Position numbers and translations under genes: made by a program. Source: Deltaproteobacteria bacterium (GTDB lineage: Bacteria; UBA10199; JACPAL01). From it: a DNA stretch of 64,000 nucleotides. A model generated the notes under the pieces. The model had not been told where the DNA came from. It was given only the letters and a program-made list of their open reading frames with translations, and searched no databases. This document shows, piece by piece, positions 16,494 to 23,751 of the stretch. Position 1 is the first letter of the stretch. Each line of letters opens with the position of its first letter. The stretch covers positions 551,497-615,496 of the forward strand of contig JACPAK010000001.1 of assembly GCA_016180845.1 (NCBI GenBank), read 5' to 3'.

Positions 16494-17120
16494 ATGCTCA
16501 AAGACTTAGACGATTTTCTTGAAGAAAAACGAGAGCAGGGACAGATCGTCGGCGCTTGGGGGTTTCATTCGAACCTGAACTTTACCCGCATGAGCTCCGA
16601 GGAGGCGAACGTCTGGTTTTTTGAGCAGGTTTTTAATTTTCTCCGCGCCTTCTTCGGATTGGTCCTCCCTGATTCTGTAGAGGTGATTACCTATAATGCC
16701 ACCCAGAGGATCGAGAAAAAGGGGCTCGATCAGATGACATTCCTTGATGAGCTTATGTTGATCTTGAAGAGACTGAAGGAACCGATCTGGACCTGCCGAC
16801 TGGGGCTGAATCTGATCGGTTTCCTCCGGACGGCGGAGGATCCCGAGCATCCGGTACGGCTCCAGATTCAGGAGCCGACCTCCTTCATCGTCTGGGGCGG
16901 GCCGGATGAGACCGGGTTTCAGTCCTTCAGTATCGGTTACACCCTTTTTTCGGATGTCGTTCTGGAGGGGGAAGAGACCGAGCTCTGGTCGATTAATCAA
17001 CCGCTCCTCGAGAAGGCGCTCAGAAAATGGGAGGAGCAGTCGGGGCATATGATCGAGGTGGTCGAATCGAACGGAAATCTGCCTGTCTATCAGTACGGTT
17101 TTAAGAAAAAAGGGAGATAG
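16494..17120 (+). CDS. Hypothetical protein downstream of nuoN
   Basis: I do not recognise this 208-residue soluble protein. It has no signal peptide or membrane segment and mixed alpha/beta composition, with a Trp-rich segment in the middle. It starts one base after the nuoN stop, so it is almost certainly co-transcribed with complex I. Whether it serves complex I is unknown. Confidence 0.7.
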   Translation: MLKDLDDFLEEKREQGQIVGAWGFHSNLNFTRMSSEEANVWFFEQVFNFLRAFFGLVLPDSVEVITYNATQRIEKKGLDQMTFLDELMLILKRLKEPIWTCRLGLNLIGFLRTAEDPEHPVRLQIQEPTSFIVWGGPDETGFQSFSIGYTLFSDVVLEGEETELWSINQPLLEKALRKWEEQSGHMIEVVESNGNLPVYQYGFKKKGR

Positions 17121-17128
17121 GACAAGCC

Positions 17129-18385
17129 ATTTATAAGAAAAGTCTTCAGTACTCGATCTTCGAGGGGATCTTTTATTCGGTCATGGTGGGATTGGGGGAG
17201 CACTACTTTTCCCCCTATGCCGTCTCCATCGGCGCGACCGATTTTTTGATCGGTCTTCTCGGTTCACTTCCACTTCTCTTCGGTTCTCTAGCTCAACTAG
17301 CCAGCCCGAGTCTTATCCAGCTCTTCGGAAGCAGACGTCATATCGTCCGGATCGGGATCTTGCTGCAGGCGCTTTGTTTTATTCCGATCCTATGGATCAT
17401 CCAAGGGAACGGGGCCCGAACCCCGTTCTGGTTTCTCCTTTTCGTGATCGCCTACTGGGTGTTTCAGCTGACCTTGAGTACCCCTTGGCAAAGCTGGATT
17501 GGGGATCTGGTCCCAAAAGATCAACGCGGGCGTTATTTTAGTCTTCGCAGTCGCTGGATACAGCTCGCGACATTCTTTAGCATCGTTGTCGGCGGAGCGC
17601 TGCTGAGCAAGTTTAACTTTCAGCTTATCTTCATGCTGGCGATGGTCGGCCGTTTTATCTCGCTTGCCTTTTCTCTTCTTCAGGAAGAACCGACTTACTC
17701 AAGCCCTCCCGAGGCACAGTTTACACTCACGCAATTCGTGAAGAAGATGGGATTCAATAACTATGGCCTCTTTGTGATCTACATCTCACTTTTCTATATG
17801 AGCTGTCACATTGCAGCCCCCTACTTTGTCCCTTATGTCTTTAGAGAACTCAAATTTTCCTATCTTCAATACATGATAGTGCATGCGGTTTTTATCGGCA
17901 GCAAGTCACTCTTTCTACCGATCTGGGGTCATTACTCGGATCGATATGGTTCGAGAAAACTCCTCGCCCTCTCCGGTTTTCTACTGCCGATCGTTCCGAT
18001 CTTGTGGCTCTTCACTCGGAACTATTATGGGATTATTGCGATCCATTTTGTGACGGGATTTGGTTGGGCTGGTTTTGAGCTCTGTTCTTTCAATTTTATT
18101 CTGGATTGCACGACACCGGAGAAGAGGGCCCGATGTTCCTCCTACTATCAACTTTTCAATGGTGTTGGGACTGTGGTCGGTGCCGTCCTGGGCGGGCTTC
18201 TGCTCAAATACAACCTTTTTTTTAGCATCCCCTACTATTTTGTCTTTCTGGTCTCAGGGATTGGGCGTTTTCTCTTCTCGCTCCTGTTTATTCCCAAACT
18301 AAAGGAAATGCGGACTGTCCACCCGATCTCCTACAAGAGTCTTCTTGTCAGGATCTTTCTCTTTTTGAAGCCAGGGCCGAGCTAG
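17129..18385 (+). CDS. Major facilitator superfamily transporter, probable ATT start
   Basis: About twelve transmembrane segments over 418 residues, with the MFS loop motifs WIGDLVPKDQRGRYFSLRS between helices and a matching GHYSDRYGSRKLL after helix 7. The first ATG in frame is at 17183, but that would cut transmembrane helix 1 in half. The frame is open upstream to 17105 and contains an ATT at 17129, six bases after AGGA (17119-17122); no ATG, GTG or TTG exists there. I therefore favour initiation at ATT. The substrate is unknown. Confidence 0.8.
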   Translation: MYKKSLQYSIFEGIFYSVMVGLGEHYFSPYAVSIGATDFLIGLLGSLPLLFGSLAQLASPSLIQLFGSRRHIVRIGILLQALCFIPILWIIQGNGARTPFWFLLFVIAYWVFQLTLSTPWQSWIGDLVPKDQRGRYFSLRSRWIQLATFFSIVVGGALLSKFNFQLIFMLAMVGRFISLAFSLLQEEPTYSSPPEAQFTLTQFVKKMGFNNYGLFVIYISLFYMSCHIAAPYFVPYVFRELKFSYLQYMIVHAVFIGSKSLFLPIWGHYSDRYGSRKLLALSGFLLPIVPILWLFTRNYYGIIAIHFVTGFGWAGFELCSFNFILDCTTPEKRARCSSYYQLFNGVGTVVGAVLGGLLLKYNLFFSIPYYFVFLVSGIGRFLFSLLFIPKLKEMRTVHPISYKSLLVRIFLFLKPGPS

Positions 18386-18449
18386 AATTGAAAGCAACAA
18401 CAAGAGAAATACAACGATATCAGCCGTCAGAAAGCGGGGTCTTTTTCAG

Positions 18450-19154
18450 ATGACGGGAGACATTGTTCGAGCCATTCCACTTCCTAATGTTCCAGAGATT
18501 CCCTGGGACTACCCCAAATTTTGGGATGACGCCTGGATCTCCCTTCAGGCGGAATTGACGCGGGATGAGTATGCAAGGGCCAAGCTCCCAGGTTTTGTCA
18601 ATTCGGCCACTTCTCTTGAAACAGCCCAAACAGTTCTTTTTTGGGGAAGACAGGTGGAGGACCAGCTTGTCCAGGGGGTGATGCCACTTTTTCTTTTTGA
18701 GCGACATCGAGATTTTTCTGTTGTTGGTCATGATGTCATCGGTCTTACAAATGATCTCAATAAGCTTGAGTTTGCACTAGCCAAGGAGCGTCTAGAACGC
18801 TCAGAGGGCCCCTCTTTGGAGAGGTTGAGGACTTTTCGAAGGGCGGCTCATGCCAGGGTCTGTACCCGCTTTCGTATTTTCAGCACTTGCGCTCGCGAGG
18901 CGTTGAGAAAAAAGGGGGTCAGGGTTATTGCGAATGCCCCGTCTCCCGTTTCTTGGGACCGAGGCATTTCAACAGCCCAATTGGAAGCGGCCTTTCAGCT
19001 GTTTTGCAGTTCCGATTTTCGCGTGCAGCATGGGATTCGTCCATCTCGTCCTGGCAATCATGTCGTCGCTAGAATTTTGATCGGAGCCCTTCTTGTGATC
19101 GGATCTGGAGCGGCGATGCTGGTTTCTCGTGCTGACTCTCCGCACGCTTTCTGA
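18450..19154 (+). CDS. Hypothetical protein with C-terminal membrane anchor
   Basis: The 234-residue product is not recognised. It is mostly soluble and charged, with a single hydrophobic segment near the C-terminus (about 208-228) and no signal peptide. There is no strong ribosome binding site. Its last 86 bases overlap the 3' end of the convergent SRPBCC gene. It resembles in style, not in visible sequence, other lineage-specific tail-anchored proteins in this window (47982-48773, 63325-63852). Confidence 0.6.
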   Translation: MTGDIVRAIPLPNVPEIPWDYPKFWDDAWISLQAELTRDEYARAKLPGFVNSATSLETAQTVLFWGRQVEDQLVQGVMPLFLFERHRDFSVVGHDVIGLTNDLNKLEFALAKERLERSEGPSLERLRTFRRAAHARVCTRFRIFSTCAREALRKKGVRVIANAPSPVSWDRGISTAQLEAAFQLFCSSDFRVQHGIRPSRPGNHVVARILIGALLVIGSGAAMLVSRADSPHAF

Positions 19155-19818
19155 CCGCCTCCAAAACTCCCCTTGTCTCCTTTTTAACAATCGGTTTGAA
19201 GATCAACTCAGGTACCTGAAAACCGGGGTCATAGGAATTTTCATAATAGACAAGAGACCAGTTGGGATTTTCCGGATGCGGCCTTGCCCGCCAGTACCCT
19301 TCGGCTACCACGAGATTGCCGGCCTCCAAAACAAACCGACGATTGTAGGCATTTTTTGCAGGATCAAAATGATCGGTCTCTTTCTGTAAGACCCACCGGT
19401 TCTGGATCGGCCAGGGGAGATTCATCAAGAGAAGCTTGTGATAGGTCGCCTCATTTTGTCCGCTCTTTTGAATCCTCTCATTTAAAGGAAGGCTCTCTCC
19501 CTGAACGATTTTGTGAACTTCCTTCCAGGAGGTCGTTTTTGAAGAAACAATGAGTTCCGCCTTTTGGGGACTCACCACACGGCTGAAGAGAATCCGCGGG
19601 ACAAACTCACTCCACTGATCGATTTGATCCAAGACAACCGCCCAGACCTTTTCAGGAGGGGCCTCTACCAAAAATTCCGACTTGGCGGTCCAAAGACGAT
19701 GGCGGTAAAGCTCGGCCTCGACCCGGATAGATCTTGAATATCCCTTGGAATCTGAGGTGGCCGGTAGGGGGATCCCCCACAAGAGGGTGAGGAGCATGAC
19801 TATAAGAACTTTCCTCAT
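19069..19818 (-). CDS. Periplasmic SRPBCC/START-domain protein
   Basis: The 249-residue product has a cleavable signal peptide (about 1-22) and an SRPBCC-type fold: the pattern F-x-V-E-A-P-P-E-K-V-W-A-V near residue 50, then W-S-E-F-V-P, ending with a long C-terminal helix. START-like domains bind lipids or hydrophobic ligands; the ligand here is unknown. Its ATG directly follows the metG stop (TAAATG), so it is translated with the tmk-holB-metG operon. The C-terminal 28 codons lie antisense to the end of the preceding gene. Confidence 0.75.
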   Translation of the reverse strand: MRKVLIVMLLTLLWGIPLPATSDSKGYSRSIRVEAELYRHRLWTAKSEFLVEAPPEKVWAVVLDQIDQWSEFVPRILFSRVVSPQKAELIVSSKTTSWKEVHKIVQGESLPLNERIQKSGQNEATYHKLLLMNLPWPIQNRWVLQKETDHFDPAKNAYNRRFVLEAGNLVVAEGYWRARPHPENPNWSLVYYENSYDPGFQVPELIFKPIVKKETRGVLEAVRKRAESQHEKPASPLQIRSQEGLRSKF

Positions 19819-21855
19819 TTATTTTACTTTGGCTCCAGATGCGAGGTTTCGGTCCAGTGTGAGGATCGAAAGTCCCTCTTCGTTTGAGGCGGCCAAGAGC
19901 ATCCCGCGTGATTCGACACCGCGGATCGTTGCCGGCTTCAGATTCGCGACAATCACAATCATTTTGCCCTGCAATTGTTCCGGTGTGTAGTGCTGTGCGA
20001 TCCCCGCGACAATCTGTCGCCTCTCAGTGCCCAGATCGACTTGGAGCCTTAGGAGCTTGTCGGCCCCGGCGACTTTTTCAACCTCGAGAATCTTGGCTAC
20101 CCTGAGGTCGAGTTTTTGAAATTCCGTGATGTCGAGTTCCATGCCTGCCTCCTTTTGAATTGAACTGACTTCTGGGCTCTTCGAGTCGGCATTGCCGGGA
20201 GCGGCGGGCCCTTCAGGAGCTTTAGCGGACAATGAAAACTCGCGTTGTGTGCGAGAAGGTTCATTGGCCGCTGATGCCCTGAAGGTCGCCGCGGAGGCAT
20301 TTGACGACGAAGAAGGACCAGAAGTCAGTTCAATTCGAGGGAATATCGGTTTCCCCGCCTGGACGTTTACAGACGGCGTCTTTCCCCATTCAATATTTTT
20401 AAATTTCTGATTTTCCCATTTCAATTTTTTAGAAAGCCCCAGTTGTTTCCAGATCTCCTCCGAGCTCTTGGGGAGAAACGGGGCAATAAGTATCGCAATA
20501 TTTCGGAGCGTATCGACGACCTGATAGAGCACTTTTTTGATCTCGTCTATTTTTCCTTCCTTCATCAAAACCCATGGTGCGCTTGAGTCGATATGCTTGT
20601 CCGCAACATGGACAACCTCCCAAATTTTTTCCAGGGCGAGATGAAAATTAAGATCTCCGCTCTTGCGATAGTCCATCTCTTCCCGCACCCCCTTCGTCGC
20701 CCCTCGGATCGCCTCTTGGAGTGGCTTGTGAACTGTTTTTTGCGGTGTGATTTTTCCCTCGAGATATCGGTTCGTCATCCCCAGTGTGCGGTTCAAGAGA
20801 TTCCCCAGATCATTCGCGAGGTCACTATTGTATCTCTTGATAAAATCATCCCAGGTGAAATCACCGTCACTTCCAAATGAGGAGCTGCGGAGAAGGTAAT
20901 AACGGATCGCATCCGCTCCGTATTGAGGGACGACATCGAGCGGGGTGATGATGTTCCCAAGGGTCTTGCTCATTTTCTCACCCTTCAGATAAACGAAGCC
21001 GTGGCCGAAGACCGTTTTTGGGAGCGGGAGACCGGCACTCATGAGCATCGCCGGCCAGATCACGCAATGAAACCGCGTAATATCCTTTCCGATGACATGC
21101 AGATCGGCTGGCCACCATTGACGAAACTGGCGCTGGTCTTTGGCGAATCCGACCGCCGTGATGTAATTGATCAGGGCATCGAACCAGACATAGACGACAT
21201 GACTCTTATCGATCGGAAGCGGAATCCCCCAGTCAAAGGAGGCGCGTGAAACACTGATATCCTGCAAACCCCCCTCGACGAGCCTCAAGACCTCATTTCT
21301 CCGGATCTCCGGCAGGATAAACTCTGGATGCTGTCGATAATGTTTCAAGAGTCTCTCTTGATAGACGGAGAGCCGGAAGAAGTAATTCTCCTCTTTGAGC
21401 CATTTTGGGACTGATTGGTGGTTTGGGCACTTCCCATTGACGAGATCCTTGTCGGTAAAAAACGCCTCGCACGATTCGCAGTACCATCCCTCATAAGGGG
21501 ACTTGTAGATATCCCCCTTTTTGAAGATTGCCTCAAAGAGCCTCGAAACGGCATCGGCATGTCTTTTTTCCGAGGTCTGGATAAAGCCGTCACAAGAGAT
21601 CTCGAGTGACTCCCAGATTTTCAAAAACTCCTTCTTCATCCCGTCACAGTATTTTTTGGGCGAGAGCCCCCTCTTCTCCGCCTCTTTCTTGACATTGGCG
21701 CTGTGCTCATCACTCCCCATCTGAAAATGGACCGTCTCTCCTGTCATTCGGTGATAACGTGCGATGACATCGGCACCGATCTTTTCGTAGGCGGTCCCGA
21801 GGTGGGGCAAGTTATTGACGTAGTCGATCGCGGTGGTGACGTAGAATTTTTTCAT
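19819..21855 (-). CDS. metG: Methionyl-tRNA synthetase
   Basis: This 678-residue class I synthetase has the HIGH-like PHLGTAYE motif near residues 17-24, one knuckle with CESC and CPNH, the KMSKTLGN loop, an anticodon-binding helical domain and a C-terminal tRNA-binding (EMAP-type) domain from about residue 575. The two are joined by an unusual Ser/Ala/Pro-rich linker at about 515-575 that looks disordered. It charges tRNA-Met. Start and stop overlap or abut its neighbours in the tmk-holB-metG operon, a common bacterial arrangement. Confidence 0.95.
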   Translation of the reverse strand: MKKFYVTTAIDYVNNLPHLGTAYEKIGADVIARYHRMTGETVHFQMGSDEHSANVKKEAEKRGLSPKKYCDGMKKEFLKIWESLEISCDGFIQTSEKRHADAVSRLFEAIFKKGDIYKSPYEGWYCESCEAFFTDKDLVNGKCPNHQSVPKWLKEENYFFRLSVYQERLLKHYRQHPEFILPEIRRNEVLRLVEGGLQDISVSRASFDWGIPLPIDKSHVVYVWFDALINYITAVGFAKDQRQFRQWWPADLHVIGKDITRFHCVIWPAMLMSAGLPLPKTVFGHGFVYLKGEKMSKTLGNIITPLDVVPQYGADAIRYYLLRSSSFGSDGDFTWDDFIKRYNSDLANDLGNLLNRTLGMTNRYLEGKITPQKTVHKPLQEAIRGATKGVREEMDYRKSGDLNFHLALEKIWEVVHVADKHIDSSAPWVLMKEGKIDEIKKVLYQVVDTLRNIAILIAPFLPKSSEEIWKQLGLSKKLKWENQKFKNIEWGKTPSVNVQAGKPIFPRIELTSGPSSSSNASAATFRASAANEPSRTQREFSLSAKAPEGPAAPGNADSKSPEVSSIQKEAGMELDITEFQKLDLRVAKILEVEKVAGADKLLRLQVDLGTERRQIVAGIAQHYTPEQLQGKMIVIVANLKPATIRGVESRGMLLAASNEEGLSILTLDRNLASGAKVK

Positions 21856-22529
21856 GGTGATAGGATTCCATAAAAGAGCCTTTCAAACGCGAGTTGCTTC
21901 AGGACATTCGCTTCCACAGCCCTTTCCGTTTCTAAAATCAGATCCCACTTCTCAAACAATTTTTCCCCAGCTCCCCTTTGGATGATCAGATCACGCCACC
22001 AACTTTTCAAGAAGGGGAGGAACTCTTTGGGGGTCTCAAATTCATCGAGGAATTTTTCGGCGAGTTGTGAGGCCTGTGAGAATGAAACAGGTGTTTTTGA
22101 CTTCAGACACTCTTCCTTCCAGAATCGGGAAAACGCCTCCCACTCCTCGGGCACAGACCAGACAGAACGGATCGATGAAACCCTTTGGCATCGTGAGCGG
22201 ATCGTGAGCGGCAGTTGGTCTGGGATTTCTGTCCGCAAGAGAAAGAGAAGATAGGGAGGAGGTTCTTCAAGCGTCTTCAGGAGTGCGTTTGCGGCAGCCT
22301 CTGTCATCTTATGGGCCTCTTCTATAAACACAACCAGTCGTTCCGCCTCTAGTGGTTTGTAGAGGATCCGTCTCTGAACCTGATGAATCGCCTCGACACG
22401 GATGCTCTCCCCGTCGGGTTGGATCAAAATAAAATCAGGGTGGTTTTTGCCTTTTTTGCCGAGGATCTCTTCGAACAGGGCGGTTGGTTCTTCACGGATA
22501 AGATAGGCAGGATGTGCCCAATGGTTCAT
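21852..22529 (-). CDS. holB: DNA polymerase III delta-prime-like AAA+ subunit lacking a Walker A motif
   Basis: The 225-residue protein matches the core of clamp-loader delta-prime: HPDFILIQPDG, the EAHKMTEAAANALLKTLEEPP segment around the Walker B region (the DEAD-like box is EEAH) and the sensor/SRC motif SRCQRV. It is much shorter than E. coli HolB and the N-terminal P-loop region is absent, as is the usual zinc module. Delta-prime does not hydrolyse ATP, so loss of the P-loop is tolerable. It overlaps tmk and metG by 4 bases each, and this context supports the call. Confidence 0.82.
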   Translation of the reverse strand: MNHWAHPAYLIREEPTALFEEILGKKGKNHPDFILIQPDGESIRVEAIHQVQRRILYKPLEAERLVVFIEEAHKMTEAAANALLKTLEEPPPYLLFLLRTEIPDQLPLTIRSRCQRVSSIRSVWSVPEEWEAFSRFWKEECLKSKTPVSFSQASQLAEKFLDEFETPKEFLPFLKSWWRDLIIQRGAGEKLFEKWDLILETERAVEANVLKQLAFERLFYGILSP

Positions 22530-23158
22530 CGCAACACCTCTTGCAGATAACGGATCAGCTTTTTTGAGACCTCTGGTTTGGGTCTTCGTGTATCCACAAT
22601 CCGGAATCTTTTCTTCTCCTGTCGGGCAAGTGTCAAGTAACCTCTGCGAACCTTTTGGTGGAAAAGGTTTTTTTCTCTTTCAAACCTGTCCTGACCTTGC
22701 CGGGAGTGATGGTTGCGTGCCCGTCCCAGCCCAACTGAGATCGGGATATCAAAAAGAAAGGTCAGGTCAGGTTTGAGACCTCCAGTGGCGACATCATTGA
22801 GTCTTTTGAGCCATTGGACTGAGAGTCCACGACCATACCCCTGATAGGCGAGGGTCGCATCGGTAAATCGGTCGCAAAGGACGACCTTCCCTTTTTTTAA
22901 GGCGGGGCGAATCTTCTGGGTGACATGGTCTTGCCGAGCGATCAGATAGAGGAGGAGCTCCAAATGTCTGTCCATCCCTTTGTTTTTGGGGTCGAGCAGG
23001 AGGCTGCGGATTTGGTCGGCAAATACTGTCCCGCCTGGCTCTCTGGTGATCAGAAAAGGGCGCCTCTTTTTTTTGAGCCAACCCGCAAGATTTTTAATCT
23101 GGGTGGTTTTGCCGGTCCCCTCCCCCCCCTCAAATGTAATAAAAAGCCCCTTTTTCAT
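22526..23158 (-). CDS. tmk: Thymidylate kinase
   Basis: The 210-residue kinase has the P-loop GGEGTGKTT at residues 11-19, the DR(F/Y) motif as CDRFTDATLAYQG and the dTMP-binding REPGGT segment. It phosphorylates dTMP to dTDP. It is the first gene of the tmk-holB-metG operon. There is no Shine-Dalgarno site; TATAAG lies 9 bases before the ATG, so the mRNA is probably leaderless or nearly so. Confidence 0.95.
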   Translation of the reverse strand: MKKGLFITFEGGEGTGKTTQIKNLAGWLKKKRRPFLITREPGGTVFADQIRSLLLDPKNKGMDRHLELLLYLIARQDHVTQKIRPALKKGKVVLCDRFTDATLAYQGYGRGLSVQWLKRLNDVATGGLKPDLTFLFDIPISVGLGRARNHHSRQGQDRFEREKNLFHQKVRRGYLTLARQEKKRFRIVDTRRPKPEVSKKLIRYLQEVLR

Positions 23159-23167
23159 CGGAACAAT

Positions 23168-23173
23168 CTTATA
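23168..23173 (-). promoter_or_regulatory. Candidate -10 element for tmk
   Basis: TATAAG at 23173-23168 on the minus strand lies 9 bases upstream of the tmk ATG in an AT-rich gap. No good -35 is seen at 17 bp. The predicted transcription start is within 3 bases of the start codon. Confidence 0.45.
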
Positions 23174-23218
23174 AAGGTTTAATTAAAAATCCAGAAAATT
23201 CATGAGGTTAAAAAATAG

Positions 23219-23247
23219 TTGTTCGGACAGGCAACTTGGGATATCCT
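23219..23247 (+). promoter_or_regulatory. Candidate sigma-70 promoter for the 23271 gene
   Basis: TTGTTC (23219-23224) and TATCCT (23242-23247) are separated by 17 bases. The predicted start leaves a leader of about 17 bases that includes AGGAG at 23261-23265, a normal layout. Confidence 0.45.
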
Positions 23248-23270
23248 AGGTTACGAGAATAGGAGTATCA

Positions 23271-23585
23271 ATGGCCAAGGTCCCTTCAATTCCACCCGAA
23301 TATCAGAAGGCCCTTTTTGATTCAGTGGCCTACCGTGATAGTGATAGACCTCCTGCTTATTTTACCGATGAGAAGTGGGAGCCGATCACGGGTCGGGAGC
23401 ATTTGGATCAGATTCGGGCGAAGGCGAGCGAAGGATTCACTGTCAGTGGTGATGAGGATACCGATCCAGGATTGAGCGCCGAAAAGATACTCGGTGGTCG
23501 GGTCCTTGATGAGTCAGCCCTTCGTGAAGATCCCTCTACACCCAAGAGATATGGGGATCTCCTCTCCGGTAAGAAAAAAACATAA
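23271..23585 (+). CDS. Small acidic hypothetical protein
   Basis: The 104-residue product is not recognised. It is soluble, acidic and Pro/Asp-rich, with no signal peptide. AGGAG lies 5 bases before the ATG and a plausible promoter precedes it, which supports it as a real gene. The 166 bases that follow hold no further gene but contain two TTTGAGAA direct repeats (23626 and 23643) and a sigma-54 promoter for the next gene. Confidence 0.6.
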   Translation: MAKVPSIPPEYQKALFDSVAYRDSDRPPAYFTDEKWEPITGREHLDQIRAKASEGFTVSGDEDTDPGLSAEKILGGRVLDESALREDPSTPKRYGDLLSGKKKT

Positions 23586-23722
23586 CCTCTTAATTCTTAA
23601 TCATCACAGCGACATTTTTTCTCACTTTGAGAAATTTATCATTTTGAGAATTCTGGAAACAGAGTCGTCTGTCTAACCCCTTATTATTTTGGCTCTTTTA
23701 GGTCTTGGCCGTCTTAAGTGAC

Positions 23723-23738
23723 TGGCACCGTTTTTGCT
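23723..23738 (+). promoter_or_regulatory. Sigma-54 promoter of the beta-helix protein gene
   Basis: TGGCAC, five bases (CGTTT) and TTGCT match the -24/-12 consensus exactly. The predicted transcription start is 23749, only 3 bases before the ATG at 23752 and 9 before the in-frame ATG at 23758. Direct repeats TTTGAGAA at 23626 and 23643, 17 bp apart and about 100-120 bp upstream of the start, could be activator sites. Confidence 0.75.
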
Positions 23739-23751
23739 TCTTCAATAATGT

